Shown one piece after another: positions 1 through 4,994 of a stretch of DNA of 8,669 nucleotides (positions are counted from its first letter, which is position 1; each line of letters opens with the position of its first letter). The position numbers and the translations under genes are program-made. The notes beneath the pieces were generated by a model. That model ran no database searches, had not been told where the DNA came from, and saw only the letters and a program-made list of their open reading frames with translations. Source of the stretch: Rickettsiales bacterium. GTDB taxonomy: Bacteria; Pseudomonadota; Alphaproteobacteria; Rickettsiales; UBA3002. The stretch covers positions 1 through 8,669 of the forward strand of contig CANEUT010000057.1 of the NCBI GenBank assembly GCA_947441895.1. Reading direction: 5' to 3'.

Positions 1-642
1 GCCGAGGTGCTGAAAGCCAACAACGTGGTCGATGGCTATGTGCGCCCCGTGGCCTGGCGCGGCAGCGAGATGATGGCGATTTCCGCCCAAGCCACCAAAA
101 TTCACGTGGCCATTGCCAGCTGGTCGTGGCCCAGCATGTATAAAAAAGATATCAAAGAAAAAGGTATTCGCCTGGCCCACGCCGTTTATAAGCGCCCCTC
201 GCCCGAGAATGCACCCGTGGCCAGCAAAGCCGCCGGACTATACATGATCTGCACCATCAGCAAGCACGCCGCTGAAAAAGCCGGTTTCGATGATGCGCTG
301 ATGCTGGATTATCGGGGCTATTTGGCCGAAGCGACGGGGGCCAATTTATTCCTCGTCATCAACGGTGAAATTCACACGCCGCTGGCTGATTGCTTCCTCG
401 ATGGCATTACCCGCCGCACGGTTATTGCACTCGCCAAAGCCAAGGGCATCACCGTGCATGAGCGTCACATTATGCCTGAAGAGCTGAGCAAAGCGCAGGA
501 GGTGTTCCTCACCGGCACCGCGGCGGAAATTACCCCCGTGCGCGAGATTGATGGCATCCATTTCGAGATTGCGAATGTCACGCGCACGCTAATGGCGGAA
601 TATGAGAAAGCCACGCGCAGCGCGGCAGCTGCTGCTGCCTAG
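1..642 (+). CDS. ilvE: Branched-chain amino acid aminotransferase, C-terminal part (5' end outside window)
   Basis: This is a fold-type IV PLP aminotransferase. The family transfers the amino group between glutamate and the 2-oxo acids of leucine, isoleucine and valine, in the last step of their synthesis in the cytoplasm. The frame is open from base 1, so the start codon lies upstream; 213 residues remain of a protein usually near 290-300. The likely PLP-binding lysine is the K of ASKAAGLY (codon 226-228). The family glycine/asparagine signature follows as YLAEATGANLF, then GITRRTVIALAK and EVFLTGTAAEITPV, which lines the cofactor and substrate site. The tail ends in a run of alanines (AAAAAA) before TAG, which is a little unusual. 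The gene is followed at once by a composite repeat, and converges on pgsA. D-amino acid aminotransferase and aminodeoxychorismate lyase share the fold, but the motifs fit the IlvE group best. Confidence 0.93.
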   Translation, partial: AEVLKANNVVDGYVRPVAWRGSEMMAISAQATKIHVAIASWSWPSMYKKDIKEKGIRLAHAVYKRPSPENAPVASKAAGLYMICTISKHAAEKAGFDDALMLDYRGYLAEATGANLFLVINGEIHTPLADCFLDGITRRTVIALAKAKGITVHERHIMPEELSKAQEVFLTGTAAEITPVREIDGIHFEIANVTRTLMAEYEKATRSAAAAAA

Positions 643-651
643 TTTTTGGTT

Positions 652-917
652 GCTACGATTTGGTCTGCTGACCAAATCTGCGCGTGCTCTCGCAGCTGAT
701 GGCTACTGATTCGGGCCTACTGGCCCTCACCCTAAGGGCTGCTATCGCAGTCCAAAACGCCTGCTTGCGTTTTGTCGTCCAACTCGCTCTACCATTGCGT
801 TAGTCAGTGCGTAGCCCTCCATGGCGAGCCGGAGCGATAGCGAACGAGGGGACCCGAAGCGCAGCGGAGAGAGACGAGCGTTAGCGAGTCAACCGATAGC
901 GGGGGCGGGACGCCCCC
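652..917 (+). repeat. Composite palindromic repeat, copy R1 (hairpin block + internal block + 3' block)
   Basis: This fills the convergent gap between ilvE and pgsA. It opens with an 8-bp perfect hairpin (658-665 with 670-677, loop TGCT). A block shared with copy R4 follows (about 702-738), then a segment identical in R4 (749-776) that folds into a CAAAACGC/GCGTTTTG hairpin (753-760 with 767-774). From about 809 it carries the 3' block that begins GTGCGTAGCC and contains CCATGGCGAGCC, the same core found inside priA. The 3' block here is longer and rich in AGCGA-type words, and ends in a GGGGGC..GCCCCC palindrome that touches the pgsA stop codon. No protein gene is supported here. Confidence 0.85.
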
Positions 918-1466
918 TTAAACAAAGTATCTTATACTTTGTTTTGTATAACTCACCGCGCTGATAACCGCCAAGGCAGCCGCCATCATCAGCACAAAAC
1001 TGCCCATGGGCATAAAGGCTGGAAATTGAAATACGGGCGCGGCCAACAGCAACGTAATGGCCAGCATTTGCATCGCCGTCTTCCATTTGCCACCGCTTGA
1101 AACCGGCAGCTCAATCTGCTGATTGCCCAAAAATTCGCGCAGGCCCGAGATATAAATTTCGCGCAGCAAAATCAGCATCACCGGCAGGGTTGGCATTTCG
1201 GTGTGGCTCACCAAATAAATCAGCAGCAGCGCCACCAAAAGCTTATCGGCCAGCGGGTCGAGCATGGTGCCCAGCTTGCTGGTCACCTGCCAGCGCCGCG
1301 CCAAATAACCATCCAAAAAATCGGTCGCCGCAGCATACACAAACAATGCCAGCAGGGCGGCTTGTGGCGCCGATAATACAAGTATCAATAACAGCGCAAT
1401 CGGAACGCACGCCACGCGCGAGAATGTCAAAAAATTCGGAATATTCGCGCGCGAAAGACGTGCCAT
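918..1466 (-). CDS. pgsA: CDP-diacylglycerol--glycerol-3-phosphate 3-phosphatidyltransferase
   Basis: The family makes phosphatidylglycerophosphate from CDP-diacylglycerol and glycerol 3-phosphate, the committed step to phosphatidylglycerol and cardiolipin, in the inner membrane. The 182-residue protein has the complete CDP-alcohol phosphatidyltransferase signature DG-x2-AR-x8-G-x3-D-x3-D (D52, G53, A56, R57, G66, D70, D74), and length and hydrophobic segments fit PgsA, with helices near residues 20-48, 75-87, 92-101 and 132-170. The N-terminal NIPNFLTFSRV is also typical. It starts with ATG directly after the secB stop codon (TAA-ATG, no gap) and has no clear ribosome binding site of its own, so it is probably translated by coupling to secB. 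Its stop codon touches repeat R1. Other CDP-alcohol transferases share the core motif; PgsA is the best fit by size and N-terminus. Confidence 0.92.
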   Translation of the reverse strand: MARLSRANIPNFLTFSRVACVPIALLLILVLSAPQAALLALFVYAAATDFLDGYLARRWQVTSKLGTMLDPLADKLLVALLLIYLVSHTEMPTLPVMLILLREIYISGLREFLGNQQIELPVSSGGKWKTAMQMLAITLLLAAPVFQFPAFMPMGSFVLMMAAALAVISAVSYTKQSIRYFV

Positions 1467-1952
1467 TTAGGCAGCCGTCGGCGCATCCGTCACTGGACGG
1501 CTGGCGCTTTTGCGAGCGTGGAACATAGAGTTGAAATCCATCGGGTCAAGCTGCAGCGGCGGGAAGCCACCATCACGCGTTAAATCGCTCACCACGCGGC
1601 GCGCATAGGGGAACAGCAAATAGGCCGCCTGCACAAACAGCGTTTGTTCCATGTCTTCTTCGGGAATATTTTGCAGTTCAATCACGCCGCTATAGACCAG
1701 GTCACACAGAAACACGGTGGTTTTATCAGCCACGGCGCGACAGGCAATTTGCATCGACAGTTCGAACATGCGCTCATCCATGCGCTGGGCGCTTAAATTC
1801 ACCGACACATCCATGGAAGGGGCTTCGCGCAGCGAAAAAATACTGGCGGGCGCGCGTGGATTTTCAAACGACATGTCTTTAATATATTGGGCGCGCAGAA
1901 AAATGGCCGAATCAGTAGCCGATGGCACGGGCGATGTTGGAGTATCAGTCAT
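1467..1952 (-). CDS. secB: Protein-export chaperone SecB
   Basis: SecB is a homotetrameric cytoplasmic chaperone that keeps preproteins unfolded and hands them to SecA for export through SecYEG. The 161-residue protein shows the expected landmarks: QYIKDMSFENP at residues 22-32, FPYARRVVSDLTRDGGFPP around 114-132, and LQLDPMDF at 133-140, with a variable charged and proline/alanine tail after it. The length matches alphaproteobacterial SecB. The start is ATG at 1952-1950, preceded by an AAGGA ribosome binding site (complement of 1958-1962). It runs as a pair with pgsA and diverges from the Tim44-domain gene. A secB/Tim44-like divergent arrangement is common in alphaproteobacteria, which supports both calls. 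Confidence 0.95.
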   Translation of the reverse strand: MTDTPTSPVPSATDSAIFLRAQYIKDMSFENPRAPASIFSLREAPSMDVSVNLSAQRMDERMFELSMQIACRAVADKTTVFLCDLVYSGVIELQNIPEEDMEQTLFVQAAYLLFPYARRVVSDLTRDGGFPPLQLDPMDFNSMFHARKSASRPVTDAPTAA

Positions 1953-1980
1953 AGGAATCCTTGTATTTACTGGTAGTTTG

Positions 1981-2007
1981 TCTATATGAGCAGGGCGGCG
2001 TTTACAA
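1981..2007 (-). promoter_or_regulatory. Possible secB promoter
   Basis: On the minus strand a TTGTAA box (2007-2002) is followed after 15 bases by TATAGA (1986-1981), about 30 bases upstream of the secB start codon. The spacing is shorter than the usual 16-18, so this is only a suggestion. Confidence 0.25.
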
Positions 2008-2036
2008 GCGCATCTTTACAACAAAAAGCCTCTCGT

Positions 2037-2112
2037 GTGCGTGTGTCGCCTTCCATGGCGAACCGCGCTAGCGGGGGTCAGCGGCGAAGCCGCGAAGGGG
2101 GAAGCCCCTTCA
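2037..2112 (+). repeat. Palindromic repeat, copy R2 (3' block only)
   Basis: This is a near full-length copy of the 3' block. It contains CGCCTTCCATGGCGA, then GGGGGTCAGCGGCG, a GCGGC/GCCGC hairpin, and an AAGGGG/CCCCTT palindrome. It aligns closely through its whole length with the copy inside priA at 5649-5738. It lies in the divergent secB/Tim44 gap and ends only a few bases before the AAAGGAG ribosome binding site (2116-2122) of the Tim44-domain gene, so it will be part of that gene's leader if the promoter lies upstream of it. Confidence 0.8.
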
Positions 2113-2128
2113 TATAAAGGAGAGGCCC

Positions 2129-2788
2129 ATGGAAGGCGGATTTGGATACGGCGACATTATCGTCATCGGTGCATTAGCGGCGTTTATTTTGCTGCGCTAC
2201 CGCGCCATGCTGGGTGAAAAAAACGAGCGTGACGACGCGCCGCGCGCCAAAGCAGCGCCCTTGGCCGAACATGAACGGGTGATTCAACTGCCAACCCTGC
2301 GTGCCACACCGCCGATCGACGTTTCCGATGAAAACAAGAAATATGGCTCACTGGCCGATAGCTTTATTAAAATACGCGCCATTGACCGCGAGTTTTCACC
2401 CGATGAATTTATTGGGGGTGCCCGCGCGGCCTATGAAATGGTCATGGAAGCCTACAACAAGGACGATCGCGAGACGCTGAAAATGCTTTTATCCGACGCG
2501 CTTTACAAAAGTTTCGACGCGGCACTGACAAGTGAAAAAGAAGCTGGTCAAAAAAACGAGACAACGCTGCTGGCCATCAGCAAAGCCACCATTTTTGAAG
2601 CCAACCTCAGCGGTTCAGTCGCCACCATTTCCGTTGATTTTTCTAGCGAGCAAATTCATTTAGTTCGCAACGCCGCTGGTGAAATTGTCGAGGGCAATCC
2701 ATCGTCGCGCACCGCTGTGGAAGAGCGCTGGGTATTTACCCGCACCCTCACCAACACCAACCCAAACTGGACCATTATCGAAACCTAA
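2129..2788 (+). CDS. Tim44-like (TimA-type) membrane-anchored protein
   Basis: This 219-residue protein has a short N-terminal hydrophobic segment (about residues 7-22, DIIVIGALAAFILLRY), then a charged linker, then a Tim44/TimA-type domain from about residue 70 (YGSLADSFIKIRAIDREFSPDEFIGGARAAYEMVMEAYNKDD..) to the end (EERWVFTRTLTNTNPNW). The bacterial family is related to mitochondrial Tim44, which tethers the import motor; the bacterial role is not settled, and a function in inner-membrane or export-linked processes is inference. The ATG at 2129 has a strong AAAGGAG site 6 bases upstream. The gene diverges from secB, an arrangement seen in other alphaproteobacteria. The repeat R2 sits immediately before its ribosome binding site. 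No terminator is obvious after the stop. Confidence 0.85.
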   Translation: MEGGFGYGDIIVIGALAAFILLRYRAMLGEKNERDDAPRAKAAPLAEHERVIQLPTLRATPPIDVSDENKKYGSLADSFIKIRAIDREFSPDEFIGGARAAYEMVMEAYNKDDRETLKMLLSDALYKSFDAALTSEKEAGQKNETTLLAISKATIFEANLSGSVATISVDFSSEQIHLVRNAAGEIVEGNPSSRTAVEERWVFTRTLTNTNPNWTIIET

Positions 2789-2875
2789 CTTTTGTCAGAA
2801 AGCTGCCGCATCCGTTTTATTTCAGTTTCATATGATATATGTTCCGTACGGTTAACATTCTATAGGAGACTAAAA

Positions 2876-3211
2876 ATGATCCTTCGCACCACAGGCCTCA
2901 TGCTATCAGCCCTTTCAGCCTTTGCCCTTGCATCGGCCGCTTTCGCACAAACTGCCGAGACACCGCCTACACGTCCGTCGATCGATCAGCGGATTGAAAA
3001 TCAGCAAAAGCGCATTGATGCTGGTGTAGAAAAAGGAACCATTACTCCCGAGCAAGCAGCGCGCGATACCGCCCGCACCGAGCGTATTGGAAAACGCGCC
3101 GACGCTTTGGAAGCCAAACAAGGTGGGGAATTAAACAAGCGCCAAGAACACCGCATGAATCGCGCACTAAACAAAAATAGTCGCGCTATTCATCATCAGC
3201 GCAAAAACTAA
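2876..3211 (+). CDS. Small exported basic helical protein, function unknown
   Basis: The 111-residue product starts at ATG 2876 with AGGAG at 2864-2868; the frame is open further upstream but that part has no ribosome binding site and would bury the signal peptide. Residues 1-24 form a typical Sec signal peptide, with hydrophobic core LMLSALSAFALASAA and a predicted cut after AFA (A24). The mature part is charged and helical: IDQRIENQQKRIDAGVEKG, then TITPEQAARDTARTERIG, ending in LNKNSRAIHHQRKN. The pattern of RI..GV..G.LT..EA followed by N(K/R).SRAI...K resembles a widespread family of short proteobacterial periplasmic proteins of unknown role (from memory). No cysteine follows the signal, so it is not a lipoprotein. 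It has its own terminator at 3231-3262, and its ribosome-binding context and terminator match those of the next small gene. Confidence 0.8.
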   Translation: MILRTTGLMLSALSAFALASAAFAQTAETPPTRPSIDQRIENQQKRIDAGVEKGTITPEQAARDTARTERIGKRADALEAKQGGELNKRQEHRMNRALNKNSRAIHHQRKN

Positions 3212-3230
3212 TTTTCATTTTTTATCTTAT

Positions 3231-3262
3231 AAAAACCGGCAGTCGAAAGGCTGTCGGTTTTT
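3231..3262 (+). terminator. Rho-independent terminator of the small exported protein gene
   Basis: The hairpin AAAAACCGGCAGTC / GGCTGTCGGTTTTT closes on a GAAA tetraloop (3245-3248) and ends in a run of five T. It begins 20 bases after the stop codon. It is nearly the same as the terminator at 3790-3820. Confidence 0.9.
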
Positions 3263-3271
3263 AGTTTTGGC

Positions 3272-3405
3272 TTTACGCTTCGCGGCTGGCCTTACGGCTA
3301 CGCACCGACCCTACAAACGATTGAATGGTAAAGAAGCGAGCTGGGCGAGTGTGCCAACAGCCAGCAGCGCTGCGTTTTCATTGATCAGAAGATCAATGAA
3401 AATAA
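3272..3405 (-). repeat. Composite palindromic repeat, copy R3 (minus orientation, shortened)
   Basis: Read on the minus strand this starts with a 12-bp hairpin (3402-3391 with 3386-3375, loop TTCT), followed by the GCAGC/CTGG block and CCCAGCTCGCTTCTTTA (compare CCCAGTTCGCTCTTTTA in R4). The ATTCAATCG..GTCGGTGCGTAGCC stretch comes next, and then a short 3' block ending AGCCGCGAAGCG. The roughly 75-base internal block of R1 and R4 is missing, and the G-rich palindrome of the 3' block is lost. It starts directly after the terminator at 3231-3262. Confidence 0.8.
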
Positions 3406-3421
3406 ATCAATAATCATCTCC

Positions 3422-3439
3422 GCGTCAGTTTGGCGTCAG
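3422..3439 (+). promoter_or_regulatory. Direct repeat GCGTCAG x2, possible operator
   Basis: GCGTCAG occurs at 3422-3428 and again at 3433-3439, an 11-base period (about one helical turn), some 60 bases before the start of the small gene at 3501. Such spacing is typical of sites for dimeric direct-repeat binding regulators. I see no convincing -35/-10 pair next to it. Confidence 0.25.
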
Positions 3440-3500
3440 GCTGTCCTCATATTCGAATGTTATACCGGTCTCACTACTAACCACTTACAGGAGACTAACT

Positions 3501-3764
3501 ATGAATATTCGTACCAGTGCTATTGCTCTTTCAACCGTTATCGCTCTGACTGCAACGGCTGCTTTTGCTGCTGAAACCATACCGGCTGCCACCGCACACA
3601 CCACCAAAGAAGTGGTAAAAGAAACGGTGAAAACTGAAGCAACGACCGAAGCAAAAACAGACGCCACCGGCGTTGTTAAAGAAGTAACGAAAGATGCAAC
3701 GACTACGCATGCTGTTGAGAAAAAAACTGACGCCGTGAAAGCTGCAAAGCCAGAAGTGAAATAG
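3501..3764 (+). CDS. Small exported Ala/Thr/Lys-rich protein, function unknown
   Basis: The 87-residue product starts at ATG 3501 with AGGAG at 3489-3493. Residues 1-23 are a Sec signal peptide (core IALSTVIALTATAAFA) with a likely cut after AFA (A23). The mature chain is low in complexity, made of Ala, Thr, Lys, Val and Glu with degenerate repeats such as KEVVKETVK, ATTEAKTDAT and VVKEVTKDATTT, and ends in KAAKPEVK. It has no cysteine, no tryptophan and no recognisable domain, and is probably unstructured or helical in the periplasm. A strong signal peptide, a good ribosome binding site and a terminator argue that it is a real gene. It shares its start context (AGGAGACTAA-NN-ATG) and terminator with the small gene at 2876. 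I do not recognise a family. Confidence 0.72.
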   Translation: MNIRTSAIALSTVIALTATAAFAAETIPAATAHTTKEVVKETVKTEATTEAKTDATGVVKEVTKDATTTHAVEKKTDAVKAAKPEVK

Positions 3765-3789
3765 TTTTTATCCCTGAAAATCCACCCTT

Positions 3790-3820
3790 AACCGGCAGTC
3801 GCAAGGCTGCCGGTTTTTTT
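3790..3820 (+). terminator. Rho-independent terminator of the second small exported protein gene
   Basis: AACCGGCAGTC (3790-3800) pairs with GGCTGCCGGTT (3805-3815) around a GCAA tetraloop and is followed by a T run. It is located 25 bases after the stop codon and is almost identical in stem to the terminator at 3231-3262. Confidence 0.92.
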
Positions 3821-3834
3821 CGGGGTCTTTGTTT

Positions 3835-4062
3835 GCTCGGGTTTGTCTACTGACAAAACCCTCGCGCCGCTTCGCGGGCTGATAGCTACTGATTCGGGCC
3901 TGCTGGCCCTCACCCTAAAGGGTTGCTTAGGAAGTCCAAAACGCCTGCTTGCGTTTTGTCACCCAGTTCGCTCTTTTACTTTTCAATCGTTCGTAAAGTC
4001 GGTGCGTAGCCGAAGGCGAGCCGGTAGGTGGGGGATTCTTATCCCCCACGCGGCTGCGCCGC
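3835..4062 (+). repeat. Composite palindromic repeat, copy R4 (all blocks present)
   Basis: A 5' hairpin (3839-3847 with 3852-3861, loop TACT, one bulged A) is followed by a CCGC-TTC-GCGG hairpin, then the block shared with R1 (from GCTACTGATTCGGGCC at 3885), and a 28-base stretch identical to R1 (3933-3960). CCCAGTTCGCTC and the GTGCGTAGCC joint (from about 4001) lead to a variant 3' block whose palindrome is GTGGGGGAT / ATCCCCCAC (4028-4036 with 4041-4049). A frame is open through it but encodes only repeat sequence. The rest of the stretch to 4140 is rich in CCACC words, with nothing I can name. Confidence 0.82.
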
Positions 4063-4195
4063 TAATAAAAAGCAACCCACCACCACATAAAGTATTTCTT
4101 TCCACCCACCCCACCACATTTTGATAGATTTTTCATTTCATCCGTGGTTCTCTATTTTTGTGCCACGCACCAAACGCTGCAAAGCCAAGGTGTTG

Positions 4196-4345
4196 CAAGA
4201 GCACGGACCTTAGCCCCGGCCAAGTAACCGGGGCAGCGTAGAGTAGGAGGTGATGGATGAGCTGCTAGGGTTGTGACTCGCATGAGCACCCGGTGGTTTG
4301 TATCACCTGCTCGGTCGAAAACCTCCCAAGTCCGCCTCCATCAGT
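4196..4345 (+). ncRNA. Candidate structured RNA or leader upstream of the YbjN gene
   Basis: No protein gene fits 4063-4395, but this part folds well by eye. An outer stem pairs CGGAC-C-TT (4204-4211) with AAGTCCG (4328-4334). Inside it, GCCCCGG (4213-4219) pairs with CCGGGGC (4228-4234), and AGGAGGTGAT (4245-4254) pairs with ATCACCTGCT (4302-4311) with one mismatch, enclosing a GGGT..ACCC hairpin (4268-4291). AGGAGGTGAT is a perfect match to the 16S rRNA tail, and the partner strand mimics that tail. TGATGGA (4251-4257) can pair instead with TCCATCA (4337-4343). It does not match SRP RNA, tmRNA, RNase P or 6S RNA as I know them. It may be a free RNA or the 5' leader of the gene at 4396. Confidence 0.4.
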
Positions 4346-4395
4346 TTCTAGTCTGAGCTGCCTCGGCGACAGTCACTTTAATCAAGGAGTGCTTG

Positions 4396-4902
4396 ATGTC
4401 CGCCGTTCAATTTTCCGAACTTGATGGTTCCGCCAAAAACCCCCTCGACCTTGCCGAACAACTCGTCAGCGACCGCGACTGGTTATTTGATCGTCCGGTG
4501 GATGAAGAATTGGTGGCCGAAGTCACCGGCAGCTGGTGCAATTTCCGCATCTGGTTCGCCTGGCAGGAAGATTTAGGCGCACTCATTTTCTCCTGCGCCT
4601 ATGACACCAAAATTCCTGAAAAGAACCGCGCACGCATTTTTCCACTGCTCGCCGCCGTGAACGAAAAAATGTGGCTAGGCCATTTTGATTTGGGCTCGGA
4701 AGATGGCATGGTCATGTTCCGTCATGCGCTGTTGCTGCGCGGTGGCCAAGGCGCCACGGCCGAACAGCTGGAAGACCTACTCGATATCGCTATGGTGGAA
4801 TGCAACCGCTTCTACCCTGCTTTCCAGTCCGTCCTCTGGGGTGGCAACACGGTGGAGCAAGCCATGGAAATCGCGCTGCTCGATACCGTGGGCGAGGCGT
4901 AG
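4396..4902 (+). CDS. YbjN-domain protein
   Basis: The 168-residue protein is a full-length alphaproteobacterial YbjN-family member. Family landmarks are NPLDLAEQLVSDRDWLFDRP near the N-terminus, WCNFRIWFAWQEDLGALIFSC (around residues 46-66), VNEKMWLGHFDL in the middle, then FRHALLLRG, ECNRFYPAFQSVLWGG and the C-terminal LLDTVGEA. The fold is related to type III secretion chaperone-like domains; the biochemical role is unknown, and a sensory or motility-linked role proposed for the enterobacterial relative may not carry over. ATG 4396 is preferred over the in-frame TTG just before it because AAGGAG at 4384-4389 is well placed. It has a long leader that contains the candidate structured RNA, and it converges on priA with repeat R5 in the gap. 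Confidence 0.9.
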   Translation: MSAVQFSELDGSAKNPLDLAEQLVSDRDWLFDRPVDEELVAEVTGSWCNFRIWFAWQEDLGALIFSCAYDTKIPEKNRARIFPLLAAVNEKMWLGHFDLGSEDGMVMFRHALLLRGGQGATAEQLEDLLDIAMVECNRFYPAFQSVLWGGNTVEQAMEIALLDTVGEA

Positions 4903-4913
4903 GGTTTACTTCG

Positions 4914-4992
4914 AATAATAAAGAAGCGAGCTGGGCGAGCGAGCCTTCAGCCAGCGAAGCTGCGCGTAAGTTTGATCAGGAGATCAAACTGA
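4914..4992 (-). repeat. Composite palindromic repeat, copy R5 (5' part, minus orientation)
   Basis: On the minus strand it shows a 9-bp hairpin (4990-4982 with 4977-4969, loop TCCT), CAGC-TTC-GCTG, then CTCGCCCAGCTCGCTTCTTTA, which matches R3 base for base at the end. The internal block and the 3' block are absent. It takes up nearly all of the 92 bases between the convergent YbjN and priA stop codons. Confidence 0.8.
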
Positions 4993-4994
4993 AG

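Noticed and set aside
1097..1528. Plus-strand open frame opposite pgsA and the secB end
   Set aside because: The opposite strand carries two complete, motif-bearing genes; this product is Pro/Ala/Arg-rich and has no ribosome binding site.
3843..4124. Open frame of 93 codons after the second terminator
   Set aside because: It is made of repeat copy R4, and the matching copy R1 does not keep the frame.
4155..4345. SRP RNA, tmRNA, RNase P RNA or 6S RNA upstream of the YbjN gene
   Set aside because: The signature words of these RNAs (for example GGAAGGAAGCAGCC for SRP, or a tag ending ALAA and a T-loop with CCA for tmRNA) are absent. Only a generic structured-RNA call is kept.
652..4992. CRISPR array or insertion sequence as the source of the repeats
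   Set aside because: Copies are far apart, of different lengths and in both orientations, with no regular spacers; there is no transposase gene and no obvious target duplication.
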